This document shows positions 9,001 to 17,183 of a stretch of 36,574 nt of DNA, piece after piece; position 1 is the stretch's first letter, and each line of letters starts with the position of its first letter. The stretch lies in assembly GCA_016219175.1 (NCBI GenBank), contig JACRCD010000017.1, positions 100,446 to 137,019 of the forward strand, in the 5' to 3' direction. The notes below the pieces were generated by a model that ran no database searches, had not been told where the DNA came from, and was given only the letters and a program-made list of their open reading frames with translations. The position numbers and the translations under genes are program-made. The stretch is from Deltaproteobacteria bacterium. Its GTDB lineage: Bacteria > Desulfobacterota > Desulfobulbia > Desulfobulbales > SURF-16.

Positions 9001-10309
9001 TCTGCCGGTGGCCGCGGGGCTCCGAACACAGGAACCCGCCCCCCCCTCGGCCGGGGGCGCGCCAAGAGCGGAGGGCAGTCCGGAGAAGCAGGCAATCACT
9101 CCGCGGATTGCTGACGATCGCCACAACATCGAGCCGTCCGACAGGGTCATGCTGGTCATTGAGGACGATCCGGATTTCGCCCGGCTGCTTTATGAAAAGT
9201 GTCGCGAAAAGAACTTCAAGTGCCTGGCCGTACCGACGGGTGAGGAGGGGCTGAAACTCGCCGCGCAGTACCTGCCCCGCGCGGTGATTCTCGATCTCCG
9301 CCTGCCCGGCATGGATGGCTGGGCCGTGCTGAGCGCCCTCAAGGAGAACACCCGCACCCGGCACATCCCGGTGCATATCGTTTCCGTTGAGAAACCCTCG
9401 ACATGGTCACTGCACAAGGGGGCTGTCGGACATATCGGCAAACCGGCCAATCAGCAAGAGCTGGAAGAGGCCTTCAGCAGACTCGAAAAGGTGTTGACCG
9501 GCAAGCCGAAACGGTTGCTGGTGGTGGAAGACAACCCGGAGATACGCCGCGAGACGGTGAAGCTGATCGGCAACGGAGATGTCAAGGTGGACGAGGCCGA
9601 AAACGGACAGCAGGCCCTGGAAGCGCTCCGCTCCGGGGGATACGACTGCGTGGTCCTCGATCTGGGCTTGCCGGACATGGACGGCTGCGAACTGCTTGAC
9701 CGGCTCCATAACGAAGGCGTTACGCTCCCCCCGGTGATTGTCTACACTGCCCGTGATCTCACCCTGGACGAAGAGTCGGCTCTCCGCGAACGGGCCGAAT
9801 CCATCGTCATTAAGGATGTCCGCTCACAGGAGAGACTGCTGGACGAGGTCTCGCTCTTCCTGCACCGGATTGTGAGTGGGATGTCCGACAAGAAACGCCA
9901 GGTTATCCAGAACCTGCATGAGGCCGACACCCTTTTGCGGGACAAGAAGGTGCTGGTGGTGGACGACGACATGCGGACCACCTTCGCCGTCTCGCGCCTC
10001 CTGGCCGAGTATGGCATGAAGCCGCTGAAGGCGGCCAATGGGGAGAAGGCCCTGCATCTTCTGGCGGAACAACCGGACGTGGATTTGGTCCTTATGGATA
10101 TCATGATGCCCGTGATGGACGGCTACGAGACCATGCGCAGGATTCGCGCCCAGGAGAGGTTCCGCAACCTGCCGATCATCGCCTTCACGGCCAAGGCCAT
10201 GCCGGAGGACAGGGAGAAGTGTCTGGCAGCTGGGGCCAACGATTACCTGCCCAAGCCGCTTGACCAGGGCAGGCTGTTCTCCATGCTGCGGGTTTGGCTT
10301 TGCAGGTAA
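6077..10309 (+). CDS. Membrane hybrid histidine kinase: 7TM-type sensor, HAMP, GAF, coiled coil, HisKA, HATPase_c, three REC
   Basis: 1410-residue inner-membrane sensor kinase. In order: about seven hydrophobic segments (residues 16-256), an extracytoplasmic helical region (about 257-415), a further membrane helix (about 417-438), HAMP (440-490), a GAF-like domain (about 510-645), a Glu/Gln-rich coiled coil (650-735), HisKA with MSHELRTP (phospho-His751), HATPase_c with N871, DTGIGI and GGTGLGLS, then three receiver domains with phospho-Asp D1073, D1195 and D1341. No Hpt domain is visible, so any onward relay needs a partner. It begins a run with cheR (30 bp later), cheB and a second hybrid kinase, which suggests that its activity is tuned by methylation. 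The stimulus is unknown. The start is supported by AAGGA at six bases. Domain limits are estimated by eye. Confidence 0.92.
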   Translation: MESLDSCDNLLQPRTISLALVAAVIVVALIGLAGWLTGNTLLASYGGQFIPMAPSTAICFLLLSVPLFSTLRLAQGPVVSHAALLAGGLVAFYALLVACVWLAGLPLSLEDLLLAEMGTLGKHPVGRMSPVTAFLFLLSGLSLIALTRELSGVKTTRFCLSVATLSGSAILLAGTVFSLGYTLGSPLLYESSTIPLALPTAISFLLLGGALTLAALLHSPVSGRWHRALNDLRIGIQLRLALGIILSFVLLLGVLTWEKTDLIWLQTQTIYDHPLQVRRAVGKLEVDIESISRHVRDLFLARNDQEIEAALQGIEIGKTDAAQRFVVLFDRYLGPREDLIALQKDFAMWNALRDETVRLFREGRTEEAEGRIRPGGVQYLQAEVVRDSTLTINNFARNKGDQLYRNATEQKDTLNRQLAVIVTAILLFSLVVSWLLLKGIRTPLHHLTVAAEQFRQGRLEARCRYVSANEFGVLSEAFNALAETVQIEMTFRERAALLNAGMLREIEARAFRLQVLEPLMQLTGSQVGAIYLLNGQKTHYELLESIGLNSARKGSFSATALEGEFGFALITRRMQRITTIPADTPFAFAAVSGDLLPREIITMPLLSGQEIPAIISLASLHGYDTIAVRLVTDMQASLSAWMSSMMANRRIEALTEGLDQQNRELQAQQEELTAANEELEEQTQRLQESEEKLKVQQEELEVTNQELAEKNDLLEQQNREVEHARNEIEKKAGEVALASKYKSEFLTNMSHELRTPLNSLLLLAQNLAQNRDGNLTGEQVEAARIIHGSGSDLLMLINDILDLSKIEAGRIDIQLGLVRISDLAEGMRDSFQHLADAKGIVLEIIAPGDAPTEISSDRKRLEQIIRNLISNAVKFTDRGGVTVTFGRPAPGTGLAVSGLAADDCLAVAVKDTGIGIAPELHKVIFEAFQQADGTTSRKYGGTGLGLSISRELATLLGGEIQLASEPGRGSTFTLYLPVAAGLRTQEPAPPSAGGAPRAEGSPEKQAITPRIADDRHNIEPSDRVMLVIEDDPDFARLLYEKCREKNFKCLAVPTGEEGLKLAAQYLPRAVILDLRLPGMDGWAVLSALKENTRTRHIPVHIVSVEKPSTWSLHKGAVGHIGKPANQQELEEAFSRLEKVLTGKPKRLLVVEDNPEIRRETVKLIGNGDVKVDEAENGQQALEALRSGGYDCVVLDLGLPDMDGCELLDRLHNEGVTLPPVIVYTARDLTLDEESALRERAESIVIKDVRSQERLLDEVSLFLHRIVSGMSDKKRQVIQNLHEADTLLRDKKVLVVDDDMRTTFAVSRLLAEYGMKPLKAANGEKALHLLAEQPDVDLVLMDIMMPVMDGYETMRRIRAQERFRNLPIIAFTAKAMPEDREKCLAAGANDYLPKPLDQGRLFSMLRVWLCR

Positions 10310-10339
10310 ACACGGAACATATCCGGTAGAAGATAAGGT

Positions 10340-11170
10340 ATGAAGACGAACGAGATAGAGCATATCGAAATCGATCTCCTGCTGGAGGCGATTTACCGGC
10401 GCTACGGCTACGATTTCCGCTCCTATGCCCGGGCCTCCATCGAACGCAGAATCAGACAATTTCTGTCGGGTTCCGGGTGCGCCTCGGTGTCCGAGATGAT
10501 CCCGAAGGTTCTCCATGACGAGGAGTTTTTTACCCGTCTTGCCAGGTATTTCTCCATTTCCGTGACCGAGATGTTCCGCGACCCGTTAGTTTATCGCGCC
10601 GTGCGAGAGAAGGTGGTGCCGCTTCTCAGGACGTGGCCGCATGTCAAGATCTGGCATGCCGGCTGCGCCACCGGCGAGGAGGTCTACTCCCTGGCCATCG
10701 TGCTCAAGGAAGAAGGCCTTTACGAACGGGCGACCATCTACGCCACCGATTTCAGTGACGTGGCCCTGGAACGGGCCCGGGAGGGGATCTACGAAACGGC
10801 AAAACTCCGGGAAGCCACCCGGAACTACCAGCAGGCAGGCGGCAAGGCTTCTTTTTCGGAATATTACCATGCCCGTTACGAGGCTGCGGCCATGGACGGT
10901 TCTCTCAAGGAACGCGTGGTCTTTTCCAGCCACAACCTGGCCTCGGACAGCGTGTTCGGCGAAATGCATCTTGTCTTCTGCCGCAACGTATTCATCTACT
11001 TCAAGCGCGACCTGCAGCACAGAGCTCTGGGCCTTTTCACGGAAAGCCTTGTGCATGGAGGATTCCTGTGCCTGGGCGCCAAGGAGGATCTGCGCTTTAC
11101 CGATTTCCGCGACCGTTACGAGATTGTCGATGATAAGGCGCGCATTTACAAGAAGAAGGACGGACCATGA
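10340..11170 (+). CDS. CheR-type SAM-dependent protein-glutamate methyltransferase
   Basis: 276-residue stand-alone CheR. The N-terminal helical CheR_N domain is followed by TEMFRDP (76-82, the family T-x-F-F-R-D motif) and the SAM-binding loop HAGCATGEE (106-114), then YATDFSDVALERAREGIY (the acidic ribose-binding region) and CRNVFIYF near residue 213. Canonical CheR methylates glutamates on chemoreceptors; no receptor gene is in the window, and the neighbouring genes are hybrid kinases, so a kinase is the likely substrate (inference). The length is normal, and there is no TPR or beta-subdomain extension. Its stop overlaps the cheB start (ATGA, 11167-11170), showing tight coupling of methylase and demethylase. 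Confidence 0.93.
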   Translation: MKTNEIEHIEIDLLLEAIYRRYGYDFRSYARASIERRIRQFLSGSGCASVSEMIPKVLHDEEFFTRLARYFSISVTEMFRDPLVYRAVREKVVPLLRTWPHVKIWHAGCATGEEVYSLAIVLKEEGLYERATIYATDFSDVALERAREGIYETAKLREATRNYQQAGGKASFSEYYHARYEAAAMDGSLKERVVFSSHNLASDSVFGEMHLVFCRNVFIYFKRDLQHRALGLFTESLVHGGFLCLGAKEDLRFTDFRDRYEIVDDKARIYKKKDGP

Positions 11171-11790
11171 GGACGAAGGAAGCGCAACGGCCGCCATGTT
11201 CCGTCCGGCGGGAAGCCGTCGTGATGGGCGGTTCGGCGGGGGGCTTCCCGGCTTTGACCGCCATCCTCTCCGGACTTTCCCCTGATTTTCTCCTGCCGGT
11301 CCTGGTGGTGCAGCATCTGCATCCCGGCGATGAGGGTCTGTTTGCCCAGCATCTGGCGAGGGCGGCGCGACTTCCGGTGAGCGAGCCCTGCGACAAGGAA
11401 CGGATCGAGCGAGGCCATGTGTACACCGCCCCCGCCAATTACCACATGCTGGTGGAACGAGACGGGACGATTGCCCTCTCCCTGGAAGCGAGGGTCAACT
11501 GGTCGAGACCCTCCATCGATGTGCTTTTCGAGAGCGCGGCCCTGGCCTGGGGAGAAGGGGTGATTGCCATCATCGTCTCGGGCGCGAGCGACGACGGCGC
11601 CAGGGGGATGCGGGCAATCAAGGCGGCCGGCGGGCTGACCATCGCCCAGGAACCGGCCACGGCCGAGTATCCGTTCATGCCCCAGGCGGCAATTGATACC
11701 GGCGCCGTGGACGAGGTGCTGCCGGTTGAGGCGATCGGCCGGCGACTTGTCGAGTGCGGAGGATGGCAGGTGAAAAATTGCCGGCTTTAA
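11167..11790 (+). CDS. CheB-type protein-glutamate methylesterase, catalytic domain only
   Basis: 207-residue CheB effector domain without the usual N-terminal receiver. The catalytic triad is visible: Ser23 in GGSAGG, His50 in VQHLHP, and Asp143 in GASDDGARGM (family form TGMGxDGAxGM). Without a receiver domain its activity cannot be raised by direct phosphorylation from CheA; regulation may come from interaction with receiver domains of the adjacent kinases, or it may be constitutive (inference). Overlap with cheR implies a matched pair that sets the methylation level of a shared target. Deamidase activity on glutamine is also known for this family. Confidence 0.93.
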   Translation: MRTKEAQRPPCSVRREAVVMGGSAGGFPALTAILSGLSPDFLLPVLVVQHLHPGDEGLFAQHLARAARLPVSEPCDKERIERGHVYTAPANYHMLVERDGTIALSLEARVNWSRPSIDVLFESAALAWGEGVIAIIVSGASDDGARGMRAIKAAGGLTIAQEPATAEYPFMPQAAIDTGAVDEVLPVEAIGRRLVECGGWQVKNCRL

Positions 11791-11819
11791 AACCGCAAAT
11801 CAATAATCGGAGATCGAAC

Positions 11820-14141
11820 ATGAACCTGACCCAAAAAATTCTGATCGTTGATGATAAAAAGGAAAACCTGGTGGCTCTGCGCCAGGTTCTGCACGGCGTG
11901 GAGGCTGAGATCATCGAGGCGAGCAGCGGCAACGAGGCGCTTGCCGCCACCCTTGATCACCGTTTTGCCATGGCGATTCTGGACGTCATGATGCCGGGCA
12001 TGAGCGGTTTCGAGCTGGCCGCGCACCTGCGCGGCGATGACACCACCAGGCTGCTGCCGATCGTCTTCGTCACCGCTGCCTATCCTGACGAACAACACGT
12101 GTTCAGCGGCTACGAGGCGGGATGTGTCGACTACATCGTCAAGCCTTTTGCCCCGGAGATTCTGCTCGCCAAGGTCCGGATCTTCCTGGAGCTGGACCGC
12201 CAAAGGCGGGAGCTGCAAGAACACCGTGACCAACTGGAGATGCTGGTTGCCGAGCGCACCAGGGAGCTTACCCATGAGCTGGCCGAGCACTGGCGAGCCG
12301 AGGTTGCCCTGAAGCGCATCGAATGGATGCTGTCTAAAAAACCGTCATCCTCTCATGACGGAGACCAGGCGGATGCCGAAGGCGGCCAAGGCTACCGGGA
12401 TCTGACCGCATTAAACCGTGGCGGCCTCATTTCAAGCTCCATCGACAGGCATATCCTGGAGGGAATCGCCAGCGAATACCTGGACCTGATGGAAACATCC
12501 ACCGCGATCTGCGAAAAAAACGGCGACTATGCCCTGGCCATATTCTCCTCGCGCTGGTGCCGGCTGATGAACCAAGCCTCCCGAAAATTATGCGATGCCG
12601 AAGACAACGTTGCGGCCCTGGGGTCCGGCAAATGGCTCTGCCACGAATCCTGCTGGACATCCAGCGCCAAACAGGCCATAGAGACGCGGGCCCCGGTGGA
12701 TGTTGGCTGCCATGGAGGAATACGGCTCTATGCCGAGCCCATTTTCGCCGGCAATGAGGTCATCGGGGCCATCAATTTCAGCTATGGTGATCCACCCCAG
12801 GATCCCGTAATGCTCAGAGCGCTCGCCGATTCCTATGGCTTGGATCATGAGGAACTCATCCGGGAAGCCCATGCCTACGATGCCCGCCCCCCCTTTATCA
12901 CGGAGGTGGCAAAAAAACGGTTGAAGGTTTCGGCCGGACTCATTGGCACCCTGGTTGAGCGCAAGCAGGCGGAGGATGAAAAAGAGAAGCTGCAGGCCCA
13001 GTTGAACCAGGCTCAGAAGATGGAGGCCATCGGCGTCCTGGCCGGCGGCATCGCCCATGACTTCAACAATATTCTGGCCGCCATCATGGGCTATACCGAG
13101 ATAAGCAGAGAGGACGCGGACCCGGATTCACAATTGGCTCAAGATCTCAATAAAGTATTAACCTCGGCCCATCGCGCCAAGGATCTGGTCAACCAAATCC
13201 TTGCCTTCAGCCGGGAGACCGACGTTGAACGGATTCCGATCAAAATTCAGCCGCTGGTCAAGGAATCATTAAAGATGCTGCGCGCCTCAATCCCCACCAC
13301 CATCACCATCAGGGAGGATATTTATCCGCGCTGCGGGGCTGTCCTGGCCAATCCGACCCAGATTCATCAGATAGTCATGAATCTGTGCACCAATGCCTTC
13401 CACGCCATGGAACAGACCGGCGGCGTGCTGTCGGTAGAGGTGAAGATGGCACACCTAGACTCTTCAGAACCGTTAGAGGCCAGACAGCTAAACCCGGGCG
13501 ACTATGTGGAGCTGACGGTACGCGACACCGGAACCGGCATAGGACCGGATATCATTGAGAAGATATTTGATCCGTACTTTACCACCAAGGAAATCGGCAG
13601 GGGAACGGGACTGGGCTTGTCGATCTCCCATGGCATCATCAAAAGCTATGGCGGCGCCATCACGGTTGAAAGCACCCCCGGCCAGGGGACAACTTTCCAT
13701 GTCTATTTTCCCGTGGTTCAGGACGAGGCCAAGGTATCCGAAGAAATCCAGGGGGCTCCCAGAGGCAGGGAGCGCATACTGTTTGTCGATGACGAGGAGC
13801 TGCTCGTCAGGATGTGCAAGAAGATGCTGGAACGGTTGGGTTACACCGTTACCGCTCACAGCAGCAGCATAGAGGCCCTTGCAGCCTTCAGCAATGCCCC
13901 GGCCCAGTTCGACCTGGTGATTACCGACCAGACCATGCCCGAGCTGACCGGAGTCGAGCTCACCCGCCGGCTGCTCCGGATCCGGCCTGATCTGCCGGTT
14001 ATACTCTGCACCGGGTTCAGCAATCTCATCAGCGAGGAATCGGCCAAGGCCATCGGCATCCGGGAATTTGCCCTGAAACCGCTTTCCATGTCATCGCTTG
14101 CACTACTGGTGAGAAAACTCTTGGATGGAGTGAAGCACTAA
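11820..14141 (+). CDS. Soluble hybrid histidine kinase: REC, coiled coil, PocR-like sensory domain, HisKA, HATPase_c, REC
   Basis: 773-residue cytoplasmic kinase with no membrane segment. In order: receiver (1-125; D55, T85, K108), coiled coil (128-170), a PocR-like ligand domain (about 205-360) with six cysteines (C231, C247, C258, C274, C278, C297) including a C-x3-C in KWLCHESC, a second coiled coil, HisKA with GGIAHDFNN (His413), HATPase_c with DTGTGIG and GRGTGLGLS, and a C-terminal receiver with D703. The N-terminal receiver suggests input from the upstream kinase. ATG at 11820 is chosen: GGAGA lies about eight bases upstream, and the family receiver start (KILIVDD) follows at once. A GTG/ATG reading from 11754 would overlap cheB and adds residues unlike the family. 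The PocR assignment is by pattern and is moderately sure. Confidence 0.92.
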   Translation: MNLTQKILIVDDKKENLVALRQVLHGVEAEIIEASSGNEALAATLDHRFAMAILDVMMPGMSGFELAAHLRGDDTTRLLPIVFVTAAYPDEQHVFSGYEAGCVDYIVKPFAPEILLAKVRIFLELDRQRRELQEHRDQLEMLVAERTRELTHELAEHWRAEVALKRIEWMLSKKPSSSHDGDQADAEGGQGYRDLTALNRGGLISSSIDRHILEGIASEYLDLMETSTAICEKNGDYALAIFSSRWCRLMNQASRKLCDAEDNVAALGSGKWLCHESCWTSSAKQAIETRAPVDVGCHGGIRLYAEPIFAGNEVIGAINFSYGDPPQDPVMLRALADSYGLDHEELIREAHAYDARPPFITEVAKKRLKVSAGLIGTLVERKQAEDEKEKLQAQLNQAQKMEAIGVLAGGIAHDFNNILAAIMGYTEISREDADPDSQLAQDLNKVLTSAHRAKDLVNQILAFSRETDVERIPIKIQPLVKESLKMLRASIPTTITIREDIYPRCGAVLANPTQIHQIVMNLCTNAFHAMEQTGGVLSVEVKMAHLDSSEPLEARQLNPGDYVELTVRDTGTGIGPDIIEKIFDPYFTTKEIGRGTGLGLSISHGIIKSYGGAITVESTPGQGTTFHVYFPVVQDEAKVSEEIQGAPRGRERILFVDDEELLVRMCKKMLERLGYTVTAHSSSIEALAAFSNAPAQFDLVITDQTMPELTGVELTRRLLRIRPDLPVILCTGFSNLISEESAKAIGIREFALKPLSMSSLALLVRKLLDGVKH

Positions 14142-14161
14142 GGGATTCAACAATTGTTGAT

Positions 14162-14278
14162 ATACCGTTTATCACGTCTCGAAGGTTCCGTCATTCCGGC
14201 ATGTTTTAAGCCGGAATCCAGATCATCACTGGATGCCAGCTAAAAGCATGCTGGCATGACGACACAGATAAACGGTAT
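14162..14278. repeat. Long imperfect palindrome (family C), possible bidirectional terminator
   Basis: ATACCGTTTATC at 14162-14173 is exactly mirrored by GATAAACGGTAT at 14267-14278. Inside, gtcattccggcatg (14190-14203) and its near mirror at about 14246-14259, then ggaatccag and ctggatgcc, extend the pairing, so nearly the whole 117 bp folds into one hairpin. It lies between the convergent second kinase and MFS genes. It may be a MITE, a REP-type element or a terminator for both genes. Confidence 0.75.
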
Positions 14279-14304
14279 TTTTAAAATTTCTAAGTCCCTG
14301 AAGT

Positions 14305-14327
14305 AAAAATACCCCCTCACGGGGTCA
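14305..14327 (-). terminator. Short terminator at the MFS stop codon
   Basis: Read on the minus strand, ACCCC-GTGA-GGGGGT is followed by ATTTTT. The stem includes the TGA stop codon of the MFS gene. It is a short but well-formed intrinsic terminator. Confidence 0.55.
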
Positions 14328-15543
14328 TGTCCCGGCGGCACGCGGACTGGCTCCGGTCTGTTTTTCCCATAAAAAACATAAGCATGGCAAACAGCAGAGC
14401 CGCGAGCCCCGCTGTCACGGAACCGTAATAAAACGCGGCGGCGGGGGAAACATGGTCCCAGAGCCAGCCGGCAATAAGACTCGCGGGAAAGGTGGCGAGC
14501 CCAACAAAGGTGGCGTAAACGCCAAAGGCTGTTGCCTTGAATTCCGGGGGGATGATGGTGGCCAGAAACGCCTTCTGGATTCCTTCCGTGAGCCCCATGA
14601 AAAGCCCATAGAAAATAAACAGCAGCCAGATGCCGCCCGGTGTCACGACGGATCCGAAGCCGTAATAGAGACCGGCGAACAGCAGGAAGCCCGTGAGAAT
14701 GATCCGTTTCCTGCCGAACCGGTCCGCCGCCATCCCGGCCGGGATGGCGGAAAGCGAATAAGCGAGGTTGAAGGTCAGATAGACCGCCGGTATCAACGGG
14801 GAAGCGATACCGGTCTGCTGCGCCCGGAGAATGAGGAAGGCGTCGCTGGAGTTCCCCAAGGCAAAGAGGGTGGCGATGAGGATAAAACACCTGACCTTCC
14901 AATCGAAGTGTTGCCAGGTGAGCCGGGGCCGTCCGGCATGAATGATCATTCCCCGCTTTTTCTCCTTGATGAAGAGGATGATCACGAGCACGGCCAGCAC
15001 ACCCGGGACCATGGAAAGCCAGAAGACCAGCCGATAGTTATTATTATACAGATGAAGGAGCAGGAGGGCAATGGCCGGACCTGCCACCGCCCCCATGGTA
15101 TCCATGGCCCGGTGGAAACCGAAGGCGCGGGCAAGCCGGCCCTTCTCCGCCGACTCGGCGATAATGGCATCCCGCGGCGCCGTGCGGACGCCCTTTCCCA
15201 CCCGGTCCACAAAGCGTGATGCAAGAATCAGCCGCCAGCCGGAGGCGCTGGCGGTCAGCGGTCTGCTCAAGGTGGAAATGCCGTAGCCCGCGGCCATAAG
15301 CCATTTGCGGTTGCCGATCCGGTCCGAGAACCAGCCGGAGAAAACCTTGAGAAGACTCGCGGTCGCCTCAGCCATCCCTTCTATCAGGCCGATCATGGAT
15401 TTGTTCACCCCCAGCACGTTGGCGAGGAAGAGCGGAATCAATGGGTAAATCATTTCGGAACTCACATCCATGCAGAAACTGGCGAGCCCGGCAACGACGA
15501 CGTTTTTATGGAAACCGAAATAGGTTTTTTCTTGTTTCACCAA
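14317..15543 (-). CDS. Major facilitator superfamily transporter
   Basis: 408-residue, Leu/Ala/Gly-rich protein with about twelve hydrophobic segments, so an inner-membrane secondary transporter. The loop between helices 2 and 3 reads GWFSDRIGNRKWLM (the MFS motif A type G-x-x-x-D-R-x-G-R-R), and the equivalent loop in the second half is MAADRFGRKR. The segment DRVGKGVRTAPRDA resembles a subgroup of MFS proteins of unknown substrate. The start is either TTG at 15543 (AAGGA six bases upstream) or GTG at 15540. It is transcribed toward the kinase operon and shares no obvious operon partner. The substrate cannot be assigned. Confidence 0.9.
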   Translation of the reverse strand: MVKQEKTYFGFHKNVVVAGLASFCMDVSSEMIYPLIPLFLANVLGVNKSMIGLIEGMAEATASLLKVFSGWFSDRIGNRKWLMAAGYGISTLSRPLTASASGWRLILASRFVDRVGKGVRTAPRDAIIAESAEKGRLARAFGFHRAMDTMGAVAGPAIALLLLHLYNNNYRLVFWLSMVPGVLAVLVIILFIKEKKRGMIIHAGRPRLTWQHFDWKVRCFILIATLFALGNSSDAFLILRAQQTGIASPLIPAVYLTFNLAYSLSAIPAGMAADRFGRKRIILTGFLLFAGLYYGFGSVVTPGGIWLLFIFYGLFMGLTEGIQKAFLATIIPPEFKATAFGVYATFVGLATFPASLIAGWLWDHVSPAAAFYYGSVTAGLAALLFAMLMFFMGKTDRSQSACRRDMTP

Positions 15544-15709
15544 TAAAAATCCTTGCAGACGATCAGGCCTGCGATGCTCATTTCACAACGATGACGGCAC
15601 CGTGGGACCGGGGCAATCCGCAAGCAGATCGAGAGAAGCGTGGCGATCAACGCCGGGGCCGGTCAAATCGCGGCCTGCCCCCAGACTTCGCCCAAGGACC
15701 CTCCAAAAC

Positions 15710-15750
15710 AAAAAAGGGCCAAACCCCTTGTTTCCAAAGGATTTGGCCCT
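15710..15750 (-). terminator. Rho-independent terminator after tRNA-Leu
   Basis: On the minus strand AGGGCCAAA ... TTTGGCCCT forms a nine-pair stem with an interior loop, followed by TTTTTT-G-TTTT. It lies directly downstream of the tRNA-Leu gene and would end the pgk-tpiA-secG-tRNA transcript. Confidence 0.85.
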
Positions 15751-15759
15751 GTTTATAGA

Positions 15760-15845
15760 TGGTGCCGAAGGCGAGACTCGAACTCGCACGACCAGAGGCC
15801 GCTACCCCCTCAAGATAGTGTGTCTACCAATTCCACCACTTCGGC
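15760..15845 (-). tRNA. tRNA-Leu (anticodon GAG)
   Basis: 86 nt with the CCA end encoded. The acceptor stem GCCGAAG pairs with CTTCGGC. The anticodon stem CTATC/GGTAG encloses the loop TTGAGGG, giving anticodon GAG, which reads CUC/CUU. There is a long variable arm (class II), as expected for leucine. It lies 10 bp after secG on the same strand and before a terminator, so it is probably processed from the glycolytic/secG transcript. Confidence 0.96.
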
Positions 15846-15855
15846 AAATCTTATG

Positions 15856-16344
15856 CTATTGTTTCGGACTTTCCGTCTTTTCTCCGCCGGCGGGAACATC
15901 AACCTTTTCCCGGGCCTGTCCGGTTCCCATTGGCAATTCCTGCTGTTCCGGCTTGCTTGCCGCATCCTGCGCCGCGGCCGGGGTGTTCTCCTCGGGGGCG
16001 GCCGGGGTCAGCGGCATGTCGGGAGCACCGCCCTGGGGCAAGGGTTCAGCGGATCTTTCTATCGCGTCTTCCTGCGGCTTTTGCACACTGTAATCCTTCA
16101 TGACGGAACTTGTGCTTTTATGCGCGGAAATATACGCCAGCGATATTGAGGTAACCATAAAGGTGATGGCAGCCAGCGTCGTTACTTTGTTCAGTAACGG
16201 CAATGGCCCTTCCGACCCGAACACCGTATTGCTTGAACCTCCGAAGGTGGCGCCCATATTGGCGCCTTTGCCCTGTTGCAGCAAAACGATAACCACCAGA
16301 AAAAAACAGACGATAATATGTACTACAGTAAGTAAGGTTGTCAT
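15856..16344 (-). CDS. secG: Protein translocase subunit SecG with a long acidic tail
   Basis: SecG of the SecYEG channel in the inner membrane. Two membrane segments are visible: residues 2-22 (TLLTVVHIIVCFFLVVIVLL) and about 52-70. Between them is the family loop QQGKGANMGATFGGSSNTVFG. At 162 residues it is clearly longer than the roughly 75-110 usual for the family; the extra ~90 residues after the second helix are rich in Pro, Ala, Glu and Gln with no fold I recognise. The gene follows tpiA and precedes tRNA-Leu, a neighbourhood (pgk-tpiA-secG-tRNA) common in proteobacteria and relatives. Confidence 0.93.
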   Translation of the reverse strand: MTTLLTVVHIIVCFFLVVIVLLQQGKGANMGATFGGSSNTVFGSEGPLPLLNKVTTLAAITFMVTSISLAYISAHKSTSSVMKDYSVQKPQEDAIERSAEPLPQGGAPDMPLTPAAPEENTPAAAQDAASKPEQQELPMGTGQAREKVDVPAGGEKTESPKQ

Positions 16345-16411
16345 TATATCATTGAAGGATCACTGCTTCAAAAAAAGAGCGATTGAACCTTCATGCGGTC
16401 CCGTTTCCAGA

Positions 16412-17167
16412 TTATCTTTTATAATTTATTATACGGCGGAATGATTCAGCTTTTAATGCAGCCCCACCCACCAGGGCACCATCGACATCATCCTGGGACA
16501 TCAAGGCATCAATGTTTTCCGGATTGACCGAGCCACCATACAATATTCTGATTTGCGTAGCAATATTTTTCTCATACATCTCGGCAAGAAGCCCCCTCAC
16601 AAAAAAATGGACTTCCTGGGCCTGGTCGACAGAGGCGGTTTTGCCCGTGCCGATGGCCCAGACCGGCTCATAGGCAATCACCATCCGCTCGGCCTCAGCC
16701 GGCGGGATGCCCCGCAGACCGCCAAGCAGCTGGAGTTCCAGCACCTGGAAGGTCTGACCGGATTCACGCTCAGCCAGGGTTTCTCCGATGCAGAGCACCG
16801 GAATCAGTCCATGGCGGAGCGCGCCGGTCGCCCTTCTGTTAATCATGGCATCGGACTCGCCGAATACATGCCGCCGTTCCGAATGGCCGACAATCACCAG
16901 GGTGCAACCCAGATCCTTCAACATGGGGGGTGAAATTTCACCTGTAAAGGCCCCCTTTTCTTCCCAGCACACATTCTGCGCGCCCAGCAGAACAGCTGAG
17001 TCCGCCACAATCCGGCGCACCGCGGCCAGCGCGGTAAAGGGGGGCGCCACCATCACATCCCGGTCAGCCGGGATAGGGGTTCCGGCAATGGCCAGGGCCA
17101 GTTCTTCAGCCTCGGCCACGGTGGTATGCATTTTCCAGTTTCCAGCAAGTAACGGTCTGCGCTCCAT
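16412..17167 (-). CDS. tpiA: Triosephosphate isomerase
   Basis: Interconverts dihydroxyacetone phosphate and glyceraldehyde 3-phosphate. All catalytic residues are visible: N10/K12 in GNWKMH, H95 in IVGHSERR, and E167 in YEPVWAIGTG, with the phosphate-binding loop ILYGGSVNPEN near the C-terminus. At 251 residues it is full length for the TIM-barrel family. ATG is preceded by GGAAGAG in the 16-bp gap after pgk, so the two are co-transcribed; secG follows 67 bp later on the same strand. Confidence 0.97.
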   Translation of the reverse strand: MERRPLLAGNWKMHTTVAEAEELALAIAGTPIPADRDVMVAPPFTALAAVRRIVADSAVLLGAQNVCWEEKGAFTGEISPPMLKDLGCTLVIVGHSERRHVFGESDAMINRRATGALRHGLIPVLCIGETLAERESGQTFQVLELQLLGGLRGIPPAEAERMVIAYEPVWAIGTGKTASVDQAQEVHFFVRGLLAEMYEKNIATQIRILYGGSVNPENIDALMSQDDVDGALVGGAALKAESFRRIINYKR

Positions 17168-17183
17168 AATCTCTTCCTTTCAG

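Noticed and set aside
8333-9376. 347-codon minus-strand frame antisense to HisKA/HATPase
   Set aside because: Shadow of the kinase frame; the sense strand encodes intact catalytic motifs across the same span.
11754-11819. Upstream start for the second hybrid kinase
   Set aside because: It would overlap cheB by 37 bp and adds residues before a receiver domain that normally begins at KILIVDD; GGAGA supports 11820.
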